Assembly: GCF_004564275.1 (NCBI RefSeq)
Contig: NZ_SPDV01000015.1
Span: forward strand, 17,568-81,567
DNA length: 64,000 bases
From: Sphingomonas parva (ex Maeng et al. 2020)
GTDB lineage: Bacteria > Pseudomonadota > Alphaproteobacteria > Sphingomonadales > Sphingomonadaceae
Direction of reading: 5' to 3'
Below, in pieces: positions 1-7,114 of this stretch. Position 1 is the stretch's first letter. Every line of letters starts with the position of its first letter. Under the pieces are notes generated by a model, which was not told the origin of the DNA, made no database searches, and saw only the letters and a list, made by a program, of their open reading frames with translations. The position numbers and the translations under genes are program-made.

Positions 1-61
1 TTCCTTCCGTGCAGGCTGCTCGATGCGCGCCCGCGTGTAAGCAATAGCGACTTACCGTCAA

Positions 62-75
62 TGACAGCGCTGTCA
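62..75. promoter_or_regulatory. Perfect 14-bp palindrome, LacI-type operator, in promoter of a gene leaving the window leftwards
   Basis: TGACAGCGCTGTCA equals its own reverse complement and has the central CG typical of LacI-family operators. Read on the minus strand it is followed by TTGACG (a possible -35) and, at positions 1-8, by a purine-rich GGAAGGAA that looks like a ribosome binding site. Positions 1-123 therefore look like the promoter and 5' leader of a minus-strand gene starting just outside the window. That gene is not visible; sugar-related function is inferred from the neighbours only. Confidence 0.55.
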
Positions 76-123
76 AATACCGTAGACATGCTCATGCGCG
101 ACGCTGCGGCGGCGCCGATCCGA

Positions 124-2145
124 TCATCGCGCCGCGACGAAGCGGATCGCCTGCCCGCCGCCGGCCGCGAGGCGCAGGGTCAGCGTGTCGGCGGAGGTGA
201 CCTGCCGTTCCTCGATGACGATATCCTTCCCGTTCGTGCGGTAATCGGCGTCCGGTCCGTCGCGGTAGATCTGGGCGCGGTACTTGCGGCCCGGCGTCAG
301 GAAGGAGAGGGGCACGCTCAGCACCCGGCCTTCCTCGTCGGTGATCGCGCCGAGGTACCAATTCTCGCTCTTGCGGTCCTTGCGCGCGATGGTGACGAAA
401 TCGCCGATCTCGCCGTTCAGCACCCGGGTCTCGGACCAATCGGCCGGGACGTCCTTGATGAACTGGAACGGGCGCGGATTGGCCTCGTAATTCTCGGGAA
501 GGTCCGCCGCCATTTGGATCGGCGAATAGATCACGACGTAGAGCGCGAGCTGCTTGGCGATCGTCGACTGGATCTTCTGGCCCTTGCCCTCGAGGCTGAT
601 CACGCCGGGCGTGAAGTCCATCGGCCCCGCCAGCATGCGGGTGAAGACGAGGTTCGCCTCATGCTCCGGCGGGTTGGGCGGCGCGCCCCAGGCATTGTAC
701 TCCATGCCGCGGGCGCCTTCGCGCGAGACCATGTTCGGATAGGTGCGGCGCAGGCCGGTGTCCTTGAACGGCTCGTGCGCGTTGATCGCGATCTTCCGCT
801 CGGCCGCCTCGGTGACGACCTTGAGGTGGTGCTGCGCCATGCGCTGCCCCTCGTGCCACTCGTAGCGGACCTGGCCGTCGGGGCCACGGGTCTGCACGCC
901 GCCCATGTCGGCGACATAGCCGGTCTTCACCGCATCCACGCCGAGCCGCTGATAGAGATCGAGCGCCGCCTCGAGCTGCGGCTCGTAGACGGCGATGTTG
1001 CCGGCGGTCTCGTGATGGCCGATCAGGCGCACGCCATTCGAGCGCGCGTAGCGGGCGAGCTCCTCGATGTCGAAATCGGGATAGGGCCGGGTGAAGCTGA
1101 AATCCTTGCCGTTGGCGAACCAATCGTCGTTCCAGCCCTCGTTCCAGCCTTCGACCAGGACGCCGCGGAAGCCGTTCTTCGCCGCGAAATCGATGTAGCG
1201 CTTGACGTTGGCGGTCGTCGCGCCGTGCTTCGGCCCGGCGCCCCACGTCGCCTTGTCGAGATGCATCTCCCACCAGACGCCGACGTATTTGAAGGGCTCG
1301 ACCCAGCTGACGTCGCCGAGCTTGTTCGGCTCGTTGAGGTTCAGGATCAGATCGTTGGTGACGAGGCCGGCCGCGCTGTCGGCGATCTGCATCGTCCGCC
1401 ATGGCGTCGTGAACGGCGCCATCCGGCGCACCTTCGGCCCCTCGGACGACGGGGTCAGCACCGCCCGGAAACGGCCCTGGCCCTCGTTCTGCAGGTTCAT
1501 GCCGGAATAGTCGACCAGCGCCGCCTCGTGGAAGGCGATGTGGAGGCCGTCGCCGGTGCGGATCGTCATCGGGGTCTGGGCGACCCCGACCTCGGTGATC
1601 GGCGTCTTCTGGTAGAGATATTCCTCGCGAGTCCATTGGAAGGCCGGGATCCACCAGGCGGTCGCCGGATCCGCGACGGCGAATTCGGTCAGTTCCTCGG
1701 CGATCTCGACCTGCTTCAGGCCGGCCTGGTCGGGGAATTCGTAACGGAAGCCGACGCCGTCGTCATAGACACGGAAGACCACGTCGATCCGGCGGCCGGG
1801 TGCGGGCGCCACCTCGGTCATTGTGACGCGGACCTCGTTGTAGCGGTTGCGGACGAAGCGGCGCTCGCCCCAGGGCTGCTCCCAGCGGCCGTCCTCGCTG
1901 CGCCGCCCGGCGTCCGCGACCTTGACGTTGCGCAGGAACTGCGGCGCGTTGGTGAAGAGGAAGCCGAGACGGGAGGGGGCGATCACCGCCCGGCCGAGCC
2001 GGCTGACGCTGTATTCCGGGCGCCCGTCCGGCGCGACATCCACGGAAACGGTGAGGACCCCCTCCGGCGAGGACACCCGGACGGGTTCCGCGACGGCGGG
2101 CGCGGCGAGCGCCACCGCGACCATGGCCAGGATGTATCGGATCAT
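124..2145 (-). CDS. Glycoside hydrolase family 97 alpha-glucosidase-like protein, exported
   Basis: This 673-residue protein starts with a signal peptide (MIRYILAMVAVALAAPAVAE) and has the layout of GH97 enzymes (SusB-like): an N-terminal beta-sandwich of about 280 residues, a TIM barrel and a C-terminal beta domain. Family-like stretches include VEGWNEGWNDDWF in the barrel, FVDYSG-like and HETAGN segments and INAHEPFKDTGLRRTYPN. GH97 members release glucose or galactose from oligosaccharides in the periplasm. The start at 2145 has a GGAGGG ribosome binding site about nine bases upstream. It is divergent from the LacI-type regulator and lies in a maltodextrin locus, so an alpha-glucosidic substrate is likely. 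Whether it inverts or retains cannot be decided without an alignment. Confidence 0.9.
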   Translation of the reverse strand: MIRYILAMVAVALAAPAVAEPVRVSSPEGVLTVSVDVAPDGRPEYSVSRLGRAVIAPSRLGFLFTNAPQFLRNVKVADAGRRSEDGRWEQPWGERRFVRNRYNEVRVTMTEVAPAPGRRIDVVFRVYDDGVGFRYEFPDQAGLKQVEIAEELTEFAVADPATAWWIPAFQWTREEYLYQKTPITEVGVAQTPMTIRTGDGLHIAFHEAALVDYSGMNLQNEGQGRFRAVLTPSSEGPKVRRMAPFTTPWRTMQIADSAAGLVTNDLILNLNEPNKLGDVSWVEPFKYVGVWWEMHLDKATWGAGPKHGATTANVKRYIDFAAKNGFRGVLVEGWNEGWNDDWFANGKDFSFTRPYPDFDIEELARYARSNGVRLIGHHETAGNIAVYEPQLEAALDLYQRLGVDAVKTGYVADMGGVQTRGPDGQVRYEWHEGQRMAQHHLKVVTEAAERKIAINAHEPFKDTGLRRTYPNMVSREGARGMEYNAWGAPPNPPEHEANLVFTRMLAGPMDFTPGVISLEGKGQKIQSTIAKQLALYVVIYSPIQMAADLPENYEANPRPFQFIKDVPADWSETRVLNGEIGDFVTIARKDRKSENWYLGAITDEEGRVLSVPLSFLTPGRKYRAQIYRDGPDADYRTNGKDIVIEERQVTSADTLTLRLAAGGGQAIRFVAAR

Positions 2146-2233
2146 CTCAGTCAGCCCTCCAGATTCGGCTTGCCACCGGGCCTCCAGGATGTCCTATTCG
2201 GCGCATGGCATTTCTTGCAGCAAAGTTTTCAGC

Positions 2234-3247
2234 GTGAGCCGCCGCTCGACACGGCTGGAGGACATAGCGGCCCTTGCCGGCGTGTCCATATCCACGGCGT
2301 CGCGCGCGCTGAACGACAGTCCGGCGGTGAACAGCCGGACCAAGCAATTGATCTGGAAGCTGGCGAAGGAGCATGACTATCCCTTCCGCCGCTACATGCC
2401 CGCGGGCCCGATCGGCGCTACCGGCACGATCGCTTTGGTGGTGCCGCGGCCGCAGGGGCGGGAAGGGCAGCTCGACGATCCCTTCTTCCTCGAATTGTTC
2501 GCGGGGATCAGCGACGCCGCGCGGGACCGCGGCTGCGACCTGCTCGTCAGCCATTTCGCGCCGACCAGCTTCGAGGACCTCTCCGCGGCGATGACGACGA
2601 GCCGCGCCGACGGAGTGATCTTCCTCGGCCAGAGCTCGCTGCATCCGGCGTTCAACCTGCTCGCGCAGAGCGGCGCCCGCTTCGCGGTCTGGGGCGCGCA
2701 GCTGCCGGAGCAGGGCTATTGCTCGGTCGGATCGGACAATCTGGCGGGCGGGCGCCGCGCCACCCTCCATCTCGCCCGGCTCGGGCGCAAGCGAATCGTC
2801 TTCCTCGGCGACACGGAGGCGCCCGAGGTCCAGCAGCGGGTCCGCGGCTATCTCGACGGTCTCGAGCAAGCGGGCCTGGCCAACGATCCGGCGCTGCTCG
2901 TGCCCGCGCATTTCACCGTCGAATCGTCCGAAGCGGCGGTCGACGCGCTGCTTGCCCGCGGCGAGAGGTTCGACGGCATCGTCGCGGCCAGCGACCTGAT
3001 CGCGCTCGGCGCCATCCGTTCGCTGCTCCATGCCGGTCTCGCCGTACCGGACGACGTCTCGGTGATCGGCTATGACGACGTTCCGTTCGCCCGCTACAGT
3101 CGGCCGGCGCTGACCACGATCAACCAGGACACCGCGCGCGCAGGGCGGCTGCTCGTCTCCAAGCTGCTCGACACCGGCGCGGGCAGCGACATGCGCTCGG
3201 AGCGCCTGCAGACCGAGCTGATCGTGCGGGAGAGTTGCGGCGGCTGA
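2234..3247 (+). CDS. LacI-family transcriptional regulator
   Basis: The protein has an N-terminal LacI helix-turn-helix (TRLEDIAALAGVSISTASRALN) followed by a periplasmic-binding-protein-like sugar sensor domain, with DGVIFLGQSS and the typical VIGYDDVPFARY near the end. It is 337 residues from the GTG at 2234, the usual family length. An in-frame ATG at 2189 would add 15 residues; I prefer the GTG because the family normally begins just before the helix-turn-helix and because a small odd palindrome, TTGCAGCAA at 2215-2223, could then be an autoregulatory operator. It is divergent from GH97 and converges on the GH13 operon, so it probably controls the maltodextrin genes. The effector is unknown. 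Confidence 0.9.
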   Translation: MSRRSTRLEDIAALAGVSISTASRALNDSPAVNSRTKQLIWKLAKEHDYPFRRYMPAGPIGATGTIALVVPRPQGREGQLDDPFFLELFAGISDAARDRGCDLLVSHFAPTSFEDLSAAMTTSRADGVIFLGQSSLHPAFNLLAQSGARFAVWGAQLPEQGYCSVGSDNLAGGRRATLHLARLGRKRIVFLGDTEAPEVQQRVRGYLDGLEQAGLANDPALLVPAHFTVESSEAAVDALLARGERFDGIVAASDLIALGAIRSLLHAGLAVPDDVSVIGYDDVPFARYSRPALTTINQDTARAGRLLVSKLLDTGAGSDMRSERLQTELIVRESCGG

Positions 3248-3288
3248 CGCGGCGCGCGCCCGGTGCGCGGGGTGCGGCCGCCGCCGGG

Positions 3289-4914
3289 TCACGCCGGTTC
3301 GGCGATGAAGCCGGACAGCGGCGCGAGCGGCTCGCCGACCCGCTCGACGATCCGCCAGCCGGCGGGGAGCGGCCAGTCGATCGGCTCCTCGCCGAAATTG
3401 AAGACGCAGAGCAATCTCTCGCTGCCCGCACGGCGCTCGAATGCGAGGACCTGCGGCGGCGCGTCGACCCGCTCGATCGTGCCGACGCGCAGCGCCGCGC
3501 GCCCCTTGCGCAGCGCGAGCAGCCGGCGGGTGAGCGCCAGCATCGACCCCGGATCGGACTCCTGGCGGTCGACCGCCAGCGGCAGGTGGCGCGGATCGAG
3601 CGGCAGCCAGGGCTCGGCGTCCGAGAAGCCGCCGTTCGGCGCGGCCGCGCGCCACGGCATCGGCGTGCGCGCGCCGTCGCGGCCCTGCGTCTCAGGCCAG
3701 TTGGCGATCGCCTCCGGATCCTGGAGCCGCTCGAACGGCACCTCGGCCTGCTCGAGACCGAGCTCCTCTCCCTGATAGAGGAAGACGTTGCCACGCAGCG
3801 CGACGAGCAGCAGCATCGCCTGCCGGGCGAAGGCGGCGGCGTCGCGCGTGCCCAGCCAGCGCGAGACGACGCGCGGCGCGTCATGGTTGGAGAAGGCCCA
3901 GCTCGGCCAGCCTTCGCCTTGCGCCCCCGGCCAGATCGCCATCGAACCGTGGATCAACTCGGGCGTCAGCCGGTCCGAATAGAGGAAGTTGAAGCCATAG
4001 GCGCTGTTCAGACGCGCCGGGCCCTGGGTGAACAGCTTCATCTCGCGATCGGCCTGCTCGCCGCCCACCTCGGCAACGGTGAAGCGGTCGCCATAGGTGT
4101 CGATCACCGCCCGGAGCCGCTCGAGGAACTTCGGAATGTCCGGGTGCGACTGGTTGTGGAAATGATGCTGGAAATCGAACGGCCGGGTGCGGCGGCCGAG
4201 GCCTTCCGCCACCGGCGGATTGTCGCGCAGCGCCGGGTCGTGCATCGAGAAATTGATCGCGTCGAGCCGGAAGCCGTCGACGCCGCGATCCAGCCAGAAG
4301 CGCGCGGTGGCGAGCAGCGCCTCCTGCACCTCCGGATTGTGGACGTGGAGATTGGGCTGGCTGCTCAGGAAATTGTGCAGATAATATTGGCCGCGGCGGG
4401 CGTCCCAGGTCCAGCACGGGCCGTGGAAGACCGATTGCCAATTGTTCGGCGGCGATCCGTCCGGCTTGGCATCGGCCCAGACGTACCAATCGGCCTTGGG
4501 ATTGTCGCGGCTCTGCCGGCTCTCCTGGAACCATTGGTGCTGGTCGGAGGTGTGCGAATAGACCTGGTCGACGATCACCTTGAGGCCGAGGCCGTGAGCG
4601 CGCGCCAGCAGACGATCGAAATCGGCGAGCGTGCCGAAGATCGGATCCACGTCGCAATAATCCGAGATGTCGTAGCCGAAATCCTTCATCGGCGAGCGGA
4701 AGAAGGGGGAGAGCCAGATCCCGTCGACACCCAGCGAGGCGACATGGTCGAGGCGCTCGGTGATGCCCGGCAGGTCACCGATGCCGTCGCCGTTCGAATC
4801 GGCGAAGCTGCGCGGATAGATCTGGTAGATCGCGGCGCCGCGCCACCATTCGGCGCCGGCCGAGGATGCGGCGGCAGGGCAGGGGGCCTCGCGTTCGATG
4901 GTGGTCTGGGTCAA
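3289..4914 (-). CDS. GH13 alpha-glucosidase / oligo-1,6-glucosidase, cytoplasmic
   Basis: A 541-residue GH13 enzyme with no signal peptide. It has the opening WWRGAAIYQIYPRSF, the nucleophile segment DGFRLDAINF (Asp about residue 218), the acid/base segment VAEVGG and the transition-state Asp in FSNHDAPR. Such enzymes hydrolyse maltose, isomaltose or short maltodextrins to glucose. No ATG lies near the N-terminus. The best start is a TTG at 4914 whose bases overlap the stop codon of the upstream amylase gene (TTGA), which implies translational coupling. It converges with the LacI gene with only about 40 bases between the stops. The exact linkage specificity (alpha-1,4 or alpha-1,6) is not readable from sequence alone. 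Confidence 0.92.
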   Translation of the reverse strand: MTQTTIEREAPCPAAASSAGAEWWRGAAIYQIYPRSFADSNGDGIGDLPGITERLDHVASLGVDGIWLSPFFRSPMKDFGYDISDYCDVDPIFGTLADFDRLLARAHGLGLKVIVDQVYSHTSDQHQWFQESRQSRDNPKADWYVWADAKPDGSPPNNWQSVFHGPCWTWDARRGQYYLHNFLSSQPNLHVHNPEVQEALLATARFWLDRGVDGFRLDAINFSMHDPALRDNPPVAEGLGRRTRPFDFQHHFHNQSHPDIPKFLERLRAVIDTYGDRFTVAEVGGEQADREMKLFTQGPARLNSAYGFNFLYSDRLTPELIHGSMAIWPGAQGEGWPSWAFSNHDAPRVVSRWLGTRDAAAFARQAMLLLVALRGNVFLYQGEELGLEQAEVPFERLQDPEAIANWPETQGRDGARTPMPWRAAAPNGGFSDAEPWLPLDPRHLPLAVDRQESDPGSMLALTRRLLALRKGRAALRVGTIERVDAPPQVLAFERRAGSERLLCVFNFGEEPIDWPLPAGWRIVERVGEPLAPLSGFIAEPA

Positions 4915-6737
4915 TTGGGTACGGCCTTGCAGATGATGTAGTCGAGCGGCGCGAGCTCGACCCGGTAGCTTCCGGGTGCGCTCCCGGACGGCGCGCAGCG
5001 GCCGCGGAGCGGCTGCCAGCTGCGCGCACCGGCGTCGACGGCGATGTTGGCGCCGATTGCGCTGGTTCCGGTGTTGAACACGACCAGCGTCTCGCCGCCT
5101 CCCGAGGGCGCGCGCCGGGACAATGCGAACAGGCCCGGCGTCTCGGCATAAGCGCGCACGATCTGCTCGCCGCGGCTCAGCGCCGGATCGCTCTTGCGCA
5201 GCGCGGCCATGGCGGCGATCGCGCGGTAGAGTGGCCCGTCCTGGCCGAAACTGACCTGGGCGGTGGTGGCGCTGGTGCCGACCAGGCGATTGTCGTTGTA
5301 GCTCGCCACCCGGCTCGCGAACATGTCCTCGCGCGCGTCCTGATCGCCGCCGTCGCCGGCGAAGCCCTGCTCGTCGCCATAATAGATGGTCGGCACGCCC
5401 CGCGCGAACAGCAGCATTGCATGGCCGAGGATCACCCGCTTCAGCACCTCGTCCTCGGACGCGGCGGGGTTGGCCTCCCGCACGAAGCGGGCGAAACGGC
5501 CCATGTCGTGATTGCCGAGGAAGGTCGGCAGCTGTCGCGCCGTCGCCTCGCCGCCTTCGTAGAGGGCATCCATCTGGAAGAGGCGCGCCAGCCGCTCGGT
5601 CGGCGCGCCGCGGCCGACGACGTCGGTCACCGCCGCCTGGAAGGCGAAATCGAGCACGGCCGGGTAGCGATCGACCTTGGTGAAGCGCGCCAGCATGCCC
5701 GGATCGGGATCGAACACTTCGCCGAAGATGTGAAAGTTCGGAATGCCGCGCGCCTTGGCGCGCTCGGTCATCGCCGGGACGAAGGCCTGCCAGAACTCGG
5801 GATTGACGTGGCGTGCCGTATCGATGCGGAAGCCGTCGATCCCGAAGTCGTCGATCCACTGGCCGTAGATCTCGATGAAGCCTTGGACGACGCGCGGATG
5901 CTCGGTGAACAGATCGTCGAGCCCGACGAAGTCGCCCATCGTCGAGCTCTCGCCCCGAAAGGTCGAGTCGCCGCGATTGTGGTAATAGATCGGATCGTTG
6001 AGCCAAGCCGGGGCCTTCACGCCGGCTTCGCCCCGCGGAACGTAGGGAGTGTAGGCGTAATCGGGCCGCTTCAGCGAGGCGAAATTGTCCGGCCGCTGGT
6101 TGGGCTTGTCGATCCCCTCGAACCCCTGGTTGATCGGCGCGCCGTCGAGACCGCCGCGCCGCGTGTGCGGAAAATCGCCGAGGCCGCGATAGGCGCAGTC
6201 GTTCTTCGGGCATTCGCGATATTTGATCACGTCGGCGGTGTGGTTGGTGATGATGTCCAGATAGACCTTGATGCCGCGTGCATGGGCGGCGTCGACGAAG
6301 GCCTTGAGGTCGGCACGGCTTCCGAAATGCGGATCGACGTCGGTGAAATCGGTGATCCAATAGCCGTGATAGCCGGCGGATTCCTGTCCGGGGGCACCCT
6401 GCACCGGCTTGTTGCGGTAGATCGGGCCCAGCCAGATCGCCGTGGCACCGAGACCCTGGATATAGTCCAGCCTGGCGGTGAGGCCCTTCAGGTCGCCGCC
6501 GTGATAGAAGCCCTTGTGGGCCGGATCGAAGCCGCTCTCCAGCCGCCCACCCGAGATCCCGCCGCGGTCGTTCCCCGGGTCGCCGTTCTCAAACCGGTCC
6601 GGCAGGACGAAATAGACGACCTCCCGATCGGGTGTGCGATCGCGATAGGTCTGGGCGCCGACGGGGACGGCGGCCGCCGCCAGCAGGACGGAGAGCAGGC
6701 GTCGGCCTGCCCGGCTGAAGCGGCCCTCTGGCTCCAC
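4911..6737 (-). CDS. GH13 alpha-amylase / cyclomaltodextrinase-like enzyme, exported
   Basis: The 608-residue protein begins with an arginine-containing signal sequence (about residues 8-30, ending VPVGAQ). It carries the GH13 signatures DIITNHT, DGFRIDTARHV (nucleophile about residue 306), FGEVFD and GNHDMGR, and a C-terminal beta domain ending DYIICKAVPN. It should cut maltodextrins or cyclodextrins in the periplasm. The chosen GTG start at 6737 has AAGGAG seven bases upstream; upstream in-frame codons would add a non-signal-like extension. Its stop overlaps the TTG start of the alpha-glucosidase gene, so the two form an operon, divergent from the TonB receptor across a promoter region with repeated GTTTGC boxes. 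Confidence 0.92.
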   Translation of the reverse strand: MEPEGRFSRAGRRLLSVLLAAAAVPVGAQTYRDRTPDREVVYFVLPDRFENGDPGNDRGGISGGRLESGFDPAHKGFYHGGDLKGLTARLDYIQGLGATAIWLGPIYRNKPVQGAPGQESAGYHGYWITDFTDVDPHFGSRADLKAFVDAAHARGIKVYLDIITNHTADVIKYRECPKNDCAYRGLGDFPHTRRGGLDGAPINQGFEGIDKPNQRPDNFASLKRPDYAYTPYVPRGEAGVKAPAWLNDPIYYHNRGDSTFRGESSTMGDFVGLDDLFTEHPRVVQGFIEIYGQWIDDFGIDGFRIDTARHVNPEFWQAFVPAMTERAKARGIPNFHIFGEVFDPDPGMLARFTKVDRYPAVLDFAFQAAVTDVVGRGAPTERLARLFQMDALYEGGEATARQLPTFLGNHDMGRFARFVREANPAASEDEVLKRVILGHAMLLFARGVPTIYYGDEQGFAGDGGDQDAREDMFASRVASYNDNRLVGTSATTAQVSFGQDGPLYRAIAAMAALRKSDPALSRGEQIVRAYAETPGLFALSRRAPSGGGETLVVFNTGTSAIGANIAVDAGARSWQPLRGRCAPSGSAPGSYRVELAPLDYIICKAVPN

Positions 6738-6783
6738 ACGCTCTCTCCTTCGTCTGGCGCGGCAGCTTTGTGCCTGCGCACCG

Positions 6784-6947
6784 GTTTGCAATAGTTTGCA
6801 AGGAAACTGCAAACGGTCAAGCGGCATGTTTCGCCTCCCTGCAGCCCAATCGTTCGGCTCTCCTTGTGAGCGCTAACAGCGGCAGAAATGCCACATGCTG
6901 CACGGCTTCCGAAAATTGCCGCTTGCGATTCGCGGCAATAGTTTGCA
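6784..6947. promoter_or_regulatory. Divergent promoter with repeated GTTTGC half-sites (putative LacI-type operators)
   Basis: The 377-base gap between the amylase and the TonB receptor holds no gene. GTTTGCA occurs at 6784-6790, 6794-6800 and 6941-6947, and its complement TGCAAAC at 6808-6814, giving an inverted pair around 6794-6814. A 13-base direct repeat GCAATAGTTTGCA is found at 6788-6800 and 6935-6947, 147 bases apart, about fourteen helical turns. GCAAAC/GTTTGC halves are typical of MalR-like LacI-family operators, so control by the adjacent LacI regulator with DNA looping is a reasonable inference. Confidence 0.6.
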
Positions 6948-7114
6948 GTAATTTGCGGAAGAGCCGACCGCGAGTCCATCGCGGCCTCTCGCTGCTGCAG
7001 GGTCATCCCGCCCGGCGAAGGAGAGTGGCAGGAGCGCAGGGATGCGCGCCTGTCTTGATGCACAAGGGCCGCGCGAGTGGGGGCATTCGGCGGTCGGAAA
7101 CTGGAGGGACCCGC

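Noticed and set aside
3289..6360. One continuous 1023-codon frame suggesting a fused amylase-glucosidase
   Set aside because: The first half is out of frame with the real amylase reading and is arginine-rich shadow; the two GH13 enzymes are separate, overlapping genes.
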